DNA of 64,000 nt, taken from contig CM061237.1 in assembly GCA_030848705.1 (NCBI GenBank), positions 85,431,910-85,495,909 on the forward strand, read 5' to 3'. The translations under genes were made by a program, and so were the position numbers. This document shows positions 21,860 to 33,092 of the stretch, one piece after another. This DNA comes from Heracleum sosnowskyi (Eukaryota > Streptophyta > Magnoliopsida > Apiales > Apiaceae). How positions within the stretch are numbered: position 1 is the first letter of the stretch; each line of letters opens with the position of its first letter. The notes below the pieces were generated by a model. It was not told the DNA's origin, searched no databases, and worked only from the letters and a program-made list of their open reading frames with translations.

Positions 21860-23377
21860 TGTTAGGTCCTGATAAGTTTGTAGAATGGGGGTTGAATACA
21901 AACGATACCGTTTAATCGAATTTGTCCTTTTAAGATTTAACAATTTAGAACAAATTATTGCGGAATAAAACTGAAACAATATTCAAGTTAAATAAAACTC
22001 TATTAAACTTGAAGGGTGTTACAATTTTGATCACTGATTACAAAGAACTTGATAAAACAAATCTAGAATAAATTCGACATGAATTTATCTATTTTTGTAA
22101 TAAAAAGGATCGAATACTAAAAAGTAGTTCGATATAAAATCTAGGGATTATGATCCGCTAGAAATCTAAAGCAGTACAAGTGAAATGATTCTTATGGATT
22201 TAATGTTAAGAACAAATCAAGAATTAATTCACTGGCAAGAAATGAATGCTTTTGCTGTTGAAAAGTAAAGAAGACAGAGAGAAATGAAATATCTTTGATG
22301 CTGTGTCTTTTTGCTTCTGTTGTGTTTGTAATTGATAATGTCTTCAGTCTTCTGTCTTTTTAATATATATATCACTGCATTTGCTTTTCTTTAAGTCCAC
22401 GTGCAAGCCACTAAATCAGAAAAGAAATTGCCTTTGGAAGACTAGCAGAAATACTATGATTTTGCCTTAGAAGACTCTCGGGAAGACAATGCTTGTGAGG
22501 GGAAGACAACCGGGGAGGCAACCCTTTGGCCTAGGAAGACTTTCGGGAAGACAAGGCTTGGCCTAGGAAGACAATCGGGAAGACTCACTTGTGAGTCTTC
22601 CTAGTTCATTTTCCTAAGTCTTCCTAGTTCAAACCTAAGTCTTCCTAGTTCATTTTTATTCTAATTTAAATAATTAACTAAATAAATTATATATTAAATT
22701 AATTCTTTACAGAATTAATTTAATAAATAATCTACTTAATAGTACTAATTATTTATAAGAGAATAAATAGAATTAGTTGACTTCTCAATTAATTTCAGAA
22801 TCACTTAAGTTCATTTTTATTCTAATATAAATAATCAACTAAATAAATTATGTATTAAATTAATTCTTTACAGAATTAATTTAATAAATAATTTACTTAA
22901 TAGTATTAATTATTTATAAGAGAATAAATAGAATTAGTTGACTTCTCAATTAATTCCAGAATCACTTAAAACTTAGATAAATAACAAACACAATAGTACG
23001 TTGACACTCGATGCACTGTCTGGTTCATGAGTGACTAACAACAATGTTTGTTCTTTATCTATTTGACTTTAAGCAGTGATTCACTTCCTTCTCATTCAAG
23101 AACTCCGTAATCAGTATCTTTTTCTGTCACCACTTGAAATCTCCGTCACTTTAATAAATCCACTTAGCTTGAATACTTCATTGAGGCTTGATCAATAAAT
23201 TGAGCTTCTTTCAATGTAGAATAACTTCAAGTCTGTAGATGACTTTAATCTTCATTCTTTGACAGATATAATCTTCTGAGATTCCTGTGACATCTGATCT
23301 AATATTTACTTATTACATTCTTGTCTTAGTTGAGTAGAATCCTCGAATTACAAATAGGCTATATCATATGCCTTTCA
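21860..23377 (-). repeat. 3' LTR of copia 2
   Basis: On the plus strand it runs TGTTAGGTCCTG...CCTTTCA. It carries the GAAGAC motif array near 22430-22640 and a tandem duplication of about 161 bp period (from 22651 and 22812) shared with the 5' LTR. Confidence 0.93.
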
Positions 23378-23391
23378 ATCTCCCCCTATTT
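23378..23391 (-). promoter_or_regulatory. Polypurine tract of copia 2
   Basis: Minus strand AAATAGGGGGAGAT directly before the LTR. A second tract, CTAAGGGGGAGAAG on the minus strand, lies near 23732-23745. Confidence 0.8.
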
Positions 23392-23639
23392 GTTTGTTAG
23401 AGAATAACAACCAAATACCTAGAGGATCACTCAACTAAAACCAAGAAAAAGATAGGACTCTTAAGCCTAAGTAAATACTAGAAAGTTCTGGATCAAATAT
23501 GACATTTCCAGATTTCACCAGTAAAGATAAATGCGAGACAGGTGTTCCTCTAGACTGAACAAATGATAACATTTAACATGTCTTGATTTATCTAAGCTCT
23601 ATACATATAACATTTACAAAACAGAGCTAATTACCTTTA

Positions 23640-24950
23640 CTCCCCTGAAACTCCTCATTTACCTTTTATATCTTTTTCAGCTCCCTCTTCCTAGCTTCTC
23701 CAAAATGCTCTATAAACTTCTCTAGAAACTTCTCCCCCTTAGTTGAGGAATTCTCTACAGTTTTAACTTTATGAGTATCTGAAGCCAGTAGGAGTTGAGA
23801 TAGTTGATGGAGTTGATCTTGGAAGTAAATTTGTCTTCAATATTTCCTTGAGCAGTCCCAGCTGATTGTTGACAGAGATGGAAGAAGAAGACCGTTCAAC
23901 CACTTGTGCTTGTAAAATTTCTTTATCAGACTGGGTTTTGAATAGATGTTCCTGTAGATCAGCTATGTGAGCTAACTACATTGCAGTGTATGTGTCTGTG
24001 TGTGCACTCACTTGAATTTCTCTTGTAAGTGTATCACTCATCTCACGTGCATGTGTTTCACTCAGTGTTTAACTCTTATCACTCAACATTAGCTGTCTGT
24101 TTGCTCCTTTTTGATCAGTACCTGCATTGAAACTCACCATAGCCTCTTCAAGAGAGGTCAGTGGTGGTGCAATGGGAGTTCGCAAATCCCGATCCTCAAT
24201 CATGTCTATCAAATCACTTGGATTTGAAATCTGAATTGCTTCAGTGATAGACTGACCAAGTTGCCTTCCACTTTCTCCAGATAAATCTGCGAGTGGAAAA
24301 TCCCTTTGGGGAGCCAGAGATGTTCACTCTGGGAGGGGAGAAAATGATTCTATTTAAATTTGGCAAAAATCAGATTTTCCCTCAGATGCCTGTGAAGGCA
24401 CTTCTACCGTAACAATGGTAGGCACTGTAACCAGTTGCAGGTGCTCTGCTTTCACTGTGTCCTGAGTTTCATCTAATGAAATTGTCTTCTCCCATTGTGA
24501 GTAATGAGAGTGTGCTTGACTCAGTACAAAGTGCCATGGCCCTATGGCAAATTTCAATAGATTCATCCTGTTGAGAGAATGTCTCTAGAAACAGTTCATT
24601 GGCCATTTCAAAGTCCATATCCTATTGAGAGGATACAGATGGGCTGACAGATGCCTCAGTATATGTTGAATTTCTTTAGAGGAGGCAGAGCTGTGGGATC
24701 ACTCACTGTTTCAATCAAAATACTTCTTTATTTAACATTGATTTCTGTTTAGGCTGAGAGGTCAAGTAATGAAGTTGTAGACTCATTGTTTGGCTCTAAG
24801 ACCTGGGATAGAGATTGTGGATCTACAATCCCTTGGTCAGCCCTAACAACCACTTGGGTTCAGCAACAGTAAAAGAAGTGGATTGAGAGATAGAAAGTAA
24901 TACCTGAATTGGATTTGGCACTGAATTTCCAGCTAAGCAAGAGCTAGATT
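23640..24950 (-). pseudogene. Decayed extra 3' ORF of copia 2
   Basis: Homologous over its whole length to 55550-56820 of the plus-strand copia, read on the minus strand. Pieces include the DNA for ADLSGESGRQLGQSITEA and a coiled-coil segment, broken by many stops and small indels. The longest open part is 24354-24566. Probably the envelope-like ORF of SIRE elements. Confidence 0.6.
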
Positions 24951-25393
24951 ATAAATAATATATACAATATATTTATTAAAAACAACTAAGACAAATAGAA
25001 AATAAAAGATAATAAATAATAATAATAAACTAAAATAATAATAAACTAAAATATAAAATAATAAAATATATTTACAGTAAACTATTTACATGCAATAACT
25101 ATACAGAATAATATAGAGGTGCATAAAAATAAAAAATATAAACTTGCATAAAAATTTAAACAACAATATTTACAATCTGAAACTAACTTAAATGATTCTA
25201 AATAAATAAATTTTCAATAAAAATAAATTTCTCCATTTTTTTAAAAAAAAAGAGAAAAATATTTTTAAAGAAAATAAATTATTCAGAATATTTAACTTAA
25301 CAAGCTTTACTCTAAACAAGAATTGGCAAAATATATCATTCAATATCAGCAAGAGAAAATGATTTTGAAAGAACAAACATGACAGAGATATTG
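24951..25393. other. AT-rich spacer between pol and extra ORF (copia 2)
   Basis: Non-coding, about 94 percent alike by eye to 55080-55500 in the other full-length copia after reverse complementing. No promoter clearly recognised. Confidence 0.5.
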
Positions 25394-28300
25394 TTAATCA
25401 CTAAGACTGTTTAACATACCCAATTTACCAACTAACTTGATAAATATGGATTCGTCAACAGATTTAGTGAATATATCTGCAGTCTGTTCTTCTGTGGGTA
25501 CAAAGTGTAACTCCACAGTTCCATTCATGACATGCTCTCTAATAAAATGATACCTGATATCAATGTGCTTCATTCTCGAGTGCTGCACAGGGTTGTTTGA
25601 GATTGCTATGGCACTTGTATTATCACACAAAATAGGAATTTTGTCTAATGCAAAGCCATAGTCCTTTAATTGATTCCTTATCCATAAGATCTGAGCACAA
25701 CAGCTTCCAACAGCAATATATTCAGCTTCTGCTGTTGAATTGGAAACTGTTTGCTGTTTCTTGCTATACCAGGAAATCAACCTACCTCCTAGGAATTGAC
25801 AACTCCCAGAGGTACTCTTTCTATCCACAACACTACCTGCATAATCAGAATCTGTATATCCAACAAGATTAAAACCAGAATCTTTAGGGTACCAGATACC
25901 TAGATTAGGTGTACCCTTAATATATCTCAAGATTCTTTTCACAGCAACGAGATGTACATCTCTAGGGTCCGCTTGGAACCTTGCACACAAGCATGTAGCA
26001 TACATAATATCTGGTCTACTAGCAGTAAGATAGAGTAAGGAGTCAATCATACCTCTGTAGCTTGTAACATCTACCTTGATAGATTTGTCAGAAGCTCCAA
26101 GTTTGACGGCTGTTGAAGATGGAGTCCTTGCTGATGCTGAATCCTCCATGTGATACTTCTTGAGGAGTTCTTTGAGATACTTGGATTGACAAATAAATAT
26201 ACCATTTGACCTTTGACTTACTTGCAATCCAAGAAAGAACTTCAGCTCACCCATCATACTCATTTCAAACTTACTCTGCATTAGCTCAGCAAATCTCTTA
26301 CAGAGATTATCATTAGTAGACCCAAATATGATGTCATCCACATAGACTTGGACTAATATCATATCACCTTTATGTTTCTTTGAAAAAAGAGTTTTGTCTA
26401 TGATACCTCTAACAAAACCATTTTCTAAAAGAAAACCAGAGAGAGTGTCATACTATTTTCTTGGGGCTTGTTTAAGACCATAGATAGCCTTGAAGAGAAA
26501 GTACACAAAGTCCAGCAGCTCCTGATTTTCAAAGCCAGGGGGCTGTTCCACATAAACTTCTTCATCAAGCTCACCATTCAGGAATGCACTCTTAACATCC
26601 ATTTGATAGACTTTAAAATTGGAATAAGCAGCAAATGCTAAGAACATCCTGATGGCCTCAAGTCTAGCCACTGGTGCATAGGTTTCATCATAATCAATGC
26701 CTTCAGCTTGAGAATACCCTTGTGCAACCAGTCTTGCCTTGTTCCTTGTAACAATGCCATCCTCATCTAGCTTGTTCCTGTATACCCATCTTGTACCAAC
26801 TACTTTCTTGTTCTTAGGCCTGGGTACCAGCTTCCAGACTTGCTGTTGTTCAAATTGATTGAGTTCATCTTGCATAGCAATCACCCAATCTGGATCAGTC
26901 AGTGCTTCCTCAGTTTTCTTTGGCTCCATTTTAGATAAAAATGCTGAAAAATGACATTCATTCTGAGTTGCACTTCTAGTTTTAACTCCAACATCTGGAT
27001 CACCAATGATCAGCTCAAAGGGATGAGCTCTATTCCATACAGTCTGTCTTGGAAGATTTGATCTTGATGATTCGCCTTGAATTTCACTTTGATGTTGTGA
27101 GTGACTAGTTGATCCTTCATTTGCTCCCCCTGAGTTGTTTCTTGATTCCCTTGATGATTCTTCTCCAGTGTTGGTGGTATCTCCATTGTTACCAGTGTTT
27201 CCACCACCATTACCATGATCATTATCATCATTGTTATTATCATTACCAGCAATAACTTCAGGTGGGGCTTCATCATCTGAATCTGAGTCTGGCAAGTTAT
27301 CAAACTTCATTTTCTCAGATGAATCTGCTGTTTGGATATTAGGGAATGTAGTGTCATCAAAAGTAACATTGACACTTTCCTTTACAGTGTGACTGCCAAT
27401 AAAGTAGACCCTGTAAGATCTTCTAGAATAACCAACAAAAATAGCTTCTTGTGCCTTTGCATCAAACTTGCCACGTTTCACATTGTCATCTATAAGCACA
27501 AAGCATTTTGCTCCAAATACATGAAAGTACTTGACAGTTGGTTTCTTGTTGTTCAAGATCTCATACGGAGTCTTCATTAAGTCCTTGTTGATTAAAGTTC
27601 GATTCTGAGTATAACAAGCTGTATTCGCTGCTTCAGCCCAAAAGTACGTTGGAAGTTTGGACTCACTTAACATAGTCCTTGCAGCTTCAATCAGTGTACG
27701 ATTCTTTCTTTCCACTACTCCATTTTGTTGAGGAGTTCTAGGGGCAGAATACTGTCTTGTTATTCCTTTATCAACACAAAAGTCATTTAGAATGGCATTC
27801 TTGAATTCAGTACCATTATCTAACCTTATGGCTCTAACAGGGAATCTAGAATCCAGCTCAATCAACTTTATATGGCCAATCACCAGGTATGGGGTCTCAT
27901 CCTTGGAATGTAGGAATAAAACCCATGTATATTTTGAAAAGTCATCAACAATCACAAGTGCATATTGTTTCTTTGACATGGACATCACATTAACTGGACC
28001 AAACAAATCCATGTGCAGTAGCTGAAGTGGTTCAGTTATTGATGATGTGTCAGTGCCCTTGTGAGAAGCTTTCTTTGACTTTCCATTCTGACATGCCTCA
28101 CACAGTCCTTCCTGTGTAAATTCCATCTGAGGCAAACCTCTAACCAATTCCCTCTTGACTAAAGAGTTCATGGTTTTGAAGTTAAGGTGAGACATCTTCT
28201 TGTGCCATAGCCAACTATCATCTGATGAAGCTTTAGCATAAACACAATTAACTTCATCTTTGAATCCCGAGTTCAGATCAGCTATGAACAAGTCACCTTT

Positions 28301-28669
28301 CCTTACTCCTTGAAGAGCAGGCTTTCCATTCTTCTTGTGAAGGATCTGACACTTCTCTCTTTCAAAGGAAACAGCATATCCTCTGTCACAGAAATGACTG
28401 ATGCTGAGAAGATTGAACTTCAGACCTTCCACAAAAGAAACATCTTCAATGATAACATTTCCGTACTTCAAACAGCCATATCCTTTCGTAATACCCTTGC
28501 TGTTATCTCCAAAGGTAACTACTGGGCCATCTTTCTCAACCAAATCTGATAGCAGGGTTCTATCTCCGGTCATATGCCTTGAACAGCCACTGTCAAGAAT
28601 CCATATAACACGGTTTACCTGTTTAACTCCCTGCAATATCAAATTGATTAGACCTTCTTCGGAGCCCAA
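25394..28669 (-). pseudogene. pol: pol of copia 2 (protease, integrase, RT, RNase H), one stop
   Basis: One frame from 28669 to 25394 with a TAG at 26453-26455 in the RT motif where the sister element has tryptophan (QAPRK then W). Domains: protease with WILDSGCSRHMTGD near residue 26; gag-pre-integrase zinc finger (LWHKKMSHLNF...CEACQNGKSKKASHKG); integrase core with HMDLFGPV, DNGTEF and TPQQNGVVERKNR; a low-complexity Asn/Asp/Gly linker; RT with ARLVAQGYSQ and VYVDDIIFGST; RNase H ending DIRYHFIREHV. The frame opens inside the gag frame with a 22 bp overlap and no ATG, so pol is presumably made as a fusion by frameshifting. Order PR-INT-RT-RH is Ty1/copia. Confidence 0.93.
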
Positions 28670-30543
28670 AATTGATTGGGTCCGGCATACTTAAAGAACT
28701 GGCCTTTGTCAGGCAAAACAACATTTTTAACTAAAACTACTTCAACTTCTTTCACATAAGAGCGTTTCCATTTATAGCCAGCCTTAATACATTTCTGAGT
28801 AGGCTTAGGGATAAATGAATCCACTCTAGTCTGAGGAGGACTAGTAGTCTTTGCTTTAACATGCTTCTTATTATTAACATGTTGGCGTGGAGCAGTCTTA
28901 TCTTTAGATACATGCTTTTTATTAAAGTAAGCATACATAACATTAAAAGCACAAGACATGCAATTAATCACACCACATGATTTATGAGAAGAATTAACAG
29001 CAGGCATGTTATTTCTACAGTTGTTTTGATCCAACTTATGAATATCTGATTTAGTCTTTTTAGTTGTAGCAACTTTGACTGGAATATCAGATATACACTT
29101 TTTGGATTGAGCAACTTCCAAAGCAATATCTTTTTCACAAATCTCCTCGGCAATAATGATAGAGTATTCATTCAGAGGATCTGCCTCGGACTCCTTACAG
29201 AAGGGTGTTTCAATACCCTTAAGCACATATGGAACACCCCTTCCTTCAGATCTGACTCTACAAGGGGAATTAATTCCAAGCAATCCAATGGCCTCATTAT
29301 AATCATAACCTATACTGACATGATTACCAACAACTTGTTTATTAAGAATCTCTTTAGCCGTCTTACAAGAGTTGTAATAGGCATTAGCTTTGGTCTTAAG
29401 CTCACTAATCTGATCTTTGAGAATGGTTTCCAGTTGTTGATACAATTTAACCCTTTTCTCAAGAACTGCTACATTATTAGTAAGTTCATCTTGATTGATA
29501 TGCACTAGTTTTAATTCTTTTATTTCCTTTTCAAGATTTGTGTTTAAAAGAATTATTTTATCATTTTCAGTGCGTGCACAACTTAAAGTATCACTAAGAT
29601 GACGAATCATTTCAGTATCAGTGAACTTTACCTTAGACATGTTGGGTGAAGAAAACATGGAATCAAAGAGTTTGTCTCCTATTGCCATGAGTGCAAGATT
29701 TCCAACTTCTTCATCTTCACTGTCTGTATCATCCCAGCTCTTTTCTTTAGACTTGTTCTTCTCAACCATCCCTGTTTTATAGCCACCCCTTGTGCTATTT
29801 GAGGATGAAGAACCACCTGTCTGGTATTCGTCAGCATATGTCTTGAACTTGAAACTAGGATTTCTCCTGAACCTGAAGTTTCCAAACTTCTTCACTACCC
29901 AGGCCATAGACTCATCTTCCAACTGTTCAAGCTCCTCCATAGAATAAAAATCACCACCAGATTGACTTGTAGATGTAACACCATACTCAGCTACAATTAC
30001 ATCCTTGTTAGGACTGGAAGGTAGAACAACCTTCGCTTCCTTTTTCTGTGGGACTCCAGCTACCAGTGAAGTAGACATACTAACCACTCTTCCTTCCCTT
30101 GGATTTGATCTGAAGTGCTCATATGAAGAGGTGAGAATTTCCATCTTATTCTCTCTGACTTCCTCTGTCCCTTCATTGATTATTTCAATCGTATCCCAAA
30201 TGTGTTTGGCAGAAACACAATTTAAAATATGATTATGCATGATTGGATCAAGACAATCAACCAGTATCAACTGTAGACAGACATCCAAGGAAACATCTTC
30301 TTTTTCTTCAGGAGTGTAGTCCTTGGGATCCTTAGGGTATATCCTAGCAGCCCTAGTAACAACATCATTCTCTATTAGCTCTTTCTCAACAAACATAGGA
30401 ATTCTCGGTCCATTCTTCAGCACATCAAGATATTCAACATTAACCACTTGAAGAACCAGGAGCATCTTCTTCTTCCACATAGGATAATGCTCCCTGCTGA
30501 ACATGGGAAACTTTACTGTACCAACCTTCTGAGTTGTAGACAT
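28648..30543 (-). CDS. gag: gag of copia 2, internally deleted
   Basis: 631 codons from the ATG at 30543 (MSTTQKVGTVKFPMFS), about 105 bp inside the 5' LTR/PBS junction. The UBN2-type capsid domain starts normally (HYPMWKKKMLLVLQ, MHNHILNC, AKHIWDTIE). Compared with the gag at 48880-51129, about 82 residues are missing after RSNPREG and about 39 after RGGYKTGMVE, the second block containing the CCHC knuckle. Both losses keep the frame. The C-terminal half (coiled coil around LVHINQDELTNNVAVLEKRV) is nearly identical to the sister element. As a nucleocapsid-less Gag it is unlikely to package RNA by itself. Confidence 0.9.
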   Translation of the reverse strand: MSTTQKVGTVKFPMFSREHYPMWKKKMLLVLQVVNVEYLDVLKNGPRIPMFVEKELIENDVVTRAARIYPKDPKDYTPEEKEDVSLDVCLQLILVDCLDPIMHNHILNCVSAKHIWDTIEIINEGTEEVRENKMEILTSSYEHFRSNPREGRVVSMSTSLVAGVPQKKEAKVVLPSSPNKDVIVAEYGVTSTSQSGGDFYSMEELEQLEDESMAWVVKKFGNFRFRRNPSFKFKTYADEYQTGGSSSSNSTRGGYKTGMVEKNKSKEKSWDDTDSEDEEVGNLALMAIGDKLFDSMFSSPNMSKVKFTDTEMIRHLSDTLSCARTENDKIILLNTNLEKEIKELKLVHINQDELTNNVAVLEKRVKLYQQLETILKDQISELKTKANAYYNSCKTAKEILNKQVVGNHVSIGYDYNEAIGLLGINSPCRVRSEGRGVPYVLKGIETPFCKESEADPLNEYSIIIAEEICEKDIALEVAQSKKCISDIPVKVATTKKTKSDIHKLDQNNCRNNMPAVNSSHKSCGVINCMSCAFNVMYAYFNKKHVSKDKTAPRQHVNNKKHVKAKTTSPPQTRVDSFIPKPTQKCIKAGYKWKRSYVKEVEVVLVKNVVLPDKGQFFKYAGPNQFWAPKKV

Positions 30544-30632
30544 TTTTGAGATTTTTAAAGAATAATAAAAATTTCAGAGTTTAAGAAAAAATCTCAAAAC
30601 AATTGGATCTTTGATTTGTATATCAATCAAAA

Positions 30633-30647
30633 GGCTCTGATGCCAAT
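30633..30647 (-). promoter_or_regulatory. Primer binding site of copia 2 (tRNA-iMet type)
   Basis: Minus strand ATTGGCATCAGAGCC immediately after the 5' LTR, close to the usual TGGTATCAGAGC complementary to initiator tRNA-Met. Confidence 0.85.
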
Positions 30648-32165
30648 TGTTAGGTCCTGATAAGTTTGTAGAAGGGGGGTTGAATACAAACGATACCGTT
30701 TAATCGAATTTGTCCTTTTAAGATTTAACAATTTAGAACAAATTATTGCGGAATAAAACTGAAACAATATTCAAGTTAAATAAAACTCTATTAAACTTGA
30801 AGGGTGTTACAATTTTGATCACTGATTACAAAGAACTTGATAAAACAAATCTAGAATAAATTCGACATGAATTTATCTATTTTTGTAATAAAAAGGATCG
30901 AATACTAAAAAGTAGTTCGATATAAAATCTAGGAATTATGATCCGCTAGAAATCTAAAGCAGTACAAGTGAAATGATTCTTATGGATTTAATGTTAAGAA
31001 CAAATCAAGAATTAATTCACTGGCAAGAAATGAATGCTTTTGCTGTTGAGAAGTAAAGAAGACAGAGAGAAATGAAATATCTTTGATGCTGTGTCTTTTT
31101 GCTTCTGTTGTGTTTGTAATTGATAATGTCTTCAGTCTTCAGTCTTTTTAATATATATATCACTGCATTTGCTTTTCTTTAAGTCCACGTGCAAGCCACT
31201 AAATCAGAAAAGAAATTGCCTTTAGAAGACTAGCAGAAATACTATGATTTTGCCTTAGAAGACTCTCGGGAAGACAATGCTTGTGAGGGGAAGACAACCG
31301 GGAAGACAACCCTTTGGCCTAGGAAGACTTTCGGGAAGACAAGGCTTGGCCTAGGAAGACAATCGGGAAGACTCACTTGTGAGTCTTCCTAGTTCATTTT
31401 CCTAAGTCTTCCTAGTTCAAACCTAAGTCTTCCTAGTTCATTTTTATTCTAATTTAAATAATTAACTAAATAAATTATGTATTAAATTAATTCTTTACAG
31501 AATTAATTTAATAAATAATATACTTAATAGTACTAATTATTTATAAGAGAATAAATAGAATTAGTTGACTTCTCAATTAATTTCAGAATCACTTAAGTTC
31601 ATTTTTATTCTAATATAAATAATCAACTAAATAAATTATGTATTAAATTAATTCTTTACAGAATTAATTTAATAAATAATTTACTTAATAGTATTAATTA
31701 TTTATAAGAGAATAAATAGAATTAGTTGACTTCTCAATTAATTCCAGAATCACTTAAAACTTAGATAAATAACAAACACAATAGTACGTTGACACTCGAT
31801 GCACTGTCTGGTTCATGAGTGACTAACAACAATGTTTGTTCTTTATCTATTTGACTTTAAGCAGTGATTCACTTCCTTCTCATTCAAGAACTCCGTAATC
31901 AGTATCTTTTTCTGTCACCACTTGAAATCTCCGTCACTTTAATAAATCCATTGAGCTTGAATACTTCATTGAGGCTTGATCAATAAATTGAGCTTCTTTC
32001 AATGTAGAATAACTTCAAGTCTGTAGATGACTTTAATCTTCATTCTTTGACAGATATAATCTTCTGAGATTCCTGTGACATCTGATCTAATATTTACTTA
32101 TTACATTCTTGTCTTAGTTGAGTAGAATCCTCGAATTACAAATAGGCTATATCATATGCCTTTCA
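30648..32165 (-). repeat. 5' LTR of copia 2
   Basis: 1518 bp. It carries the GAAGAC array at about 31220-31440 and, on the minus strand, the TATA-like GTGATATATATATTAA at 31148-31163. Followed on the right by TSD AATCC. Confidence 0.93.
31220..31440. repeat. GAAGAC motif array in the LTR of copia 2
   Basis: About nine GAAGAC and three GTCTTC copies in 220 bp, many as CCTAGGAAGAC or CGGGAAGAC, with AGTCTTCCTAGTTC repeated three times at the distal end. The array sits about 60 bp upstream of the TATA-like box. Confidence 0.85.
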
Positions 32166-32170
32166 AATCC

Positions 32171-33092
32171 TTATATATAATAAGCATAATAGGGATTTTA
32201 TCCAAAATTTTGATCGTACGGTCTTGGACAACCAAACTAATAAGGATCATTAGATCTTAACTAGATAAATGAAAATCGTTAGATCAAATTTTTAAAAAGT
32301 GTATTTTATTAATAATAAGATTATATTTAAATTCTAAAAAGTGTATTTTGATAATTTAAACCAAATATACCAAATATAAATAAGTTTTCTATATTGAATA
32401 GAATTCTCCATGTAAAAAATTCGTGACTTTCTTTTCTCTTTCATGAAAAAATCCAGTTAGATAAAAATTGTTAAGTCATCTTTTAATTAAAGATAATTTA
32501 GTTATCTTCATGTGGGGTGTAAAATCGTCAAAATCTAATTTTTAAAACACAAGATAAAGCCCAAATTAGTAAAGTAGGTATTTAAATTCTAATAATAATT
32601 ATTACGTCATCATTATTTTAATATCAATTTAATTACTTTTTTCTAACTATTTTAAATTTAGAAATCTATGTTCAAAAATTCAAATCAATCTAAGAAAAAT
32701 TCAAATCAACAAAGAATATAATAATACAAGGATAAAATTTTATAAAATTGTGCATATTTTTTTATCTTATTTTATTAAATTTTATATCATAACTAATTAA
32801 ATATTATTTATTATTCAATAATAAATTATACGCAAATGGTGATTTTGTTTTACAAGAACTCATAGAGACCTAATTTCATTGTTAGCAAGACTATATTCAT
32901 ATTTAAAAAAACTGTATTTTGAAATTTTAGACTCAGCTACAGAAGAGGCCTAACTTTTTTAACCTATATACATTGTAAATTATTAAATTCGAAACTTTAA
33001 AAGTTTGTTAATCAATTAGTATAGTACTTTTTTGAAAAATCGTACTTTATAAAGAATATTATTAAATAACCCATGTCTACAAGAGAAAAAAA
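32171..33092. repeat. AT-rich degenerate repeats (right of copia 2)
   Basis: Continuation of the 20239-21859 repeat after the insertion; the empty site reads TTAAATCCTTATATATAATAAGC. From about 32760 the sequence is simply AT-rich, with no recognised feature, up to the open frame at 33093. Confidence 0.5.

Larger units (their letters stand above)
21860..32165 (-). mobile_element. Full-length SIRE-like Ty1/copia retrotransposon (copia 2)
   Basis: 10,306 bp on the minus strand: 5' LTR 30648-32165, PBS, gag, pol, decayed extra ORF, PPT, 3' LTR 21860-23377, TSD AATCC (21855-21859 and 32166-32170). The LTRs are both 1518 bp and differ at about 11 positions by eye. Pol has one premature stop. Gag has lost two coding blocks, including the zinc knuckle. 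Confidence 0.93.

Noticed and set aside
27010..27303. 97-codon Met/Ile-rich frame within copia 2 pol (and its partner at 52474-52773)
   Set aside because: Alternative frame of the Asn/Asp/Gly-rich pol linker. Its conservation in both copies follows from pol conservation.
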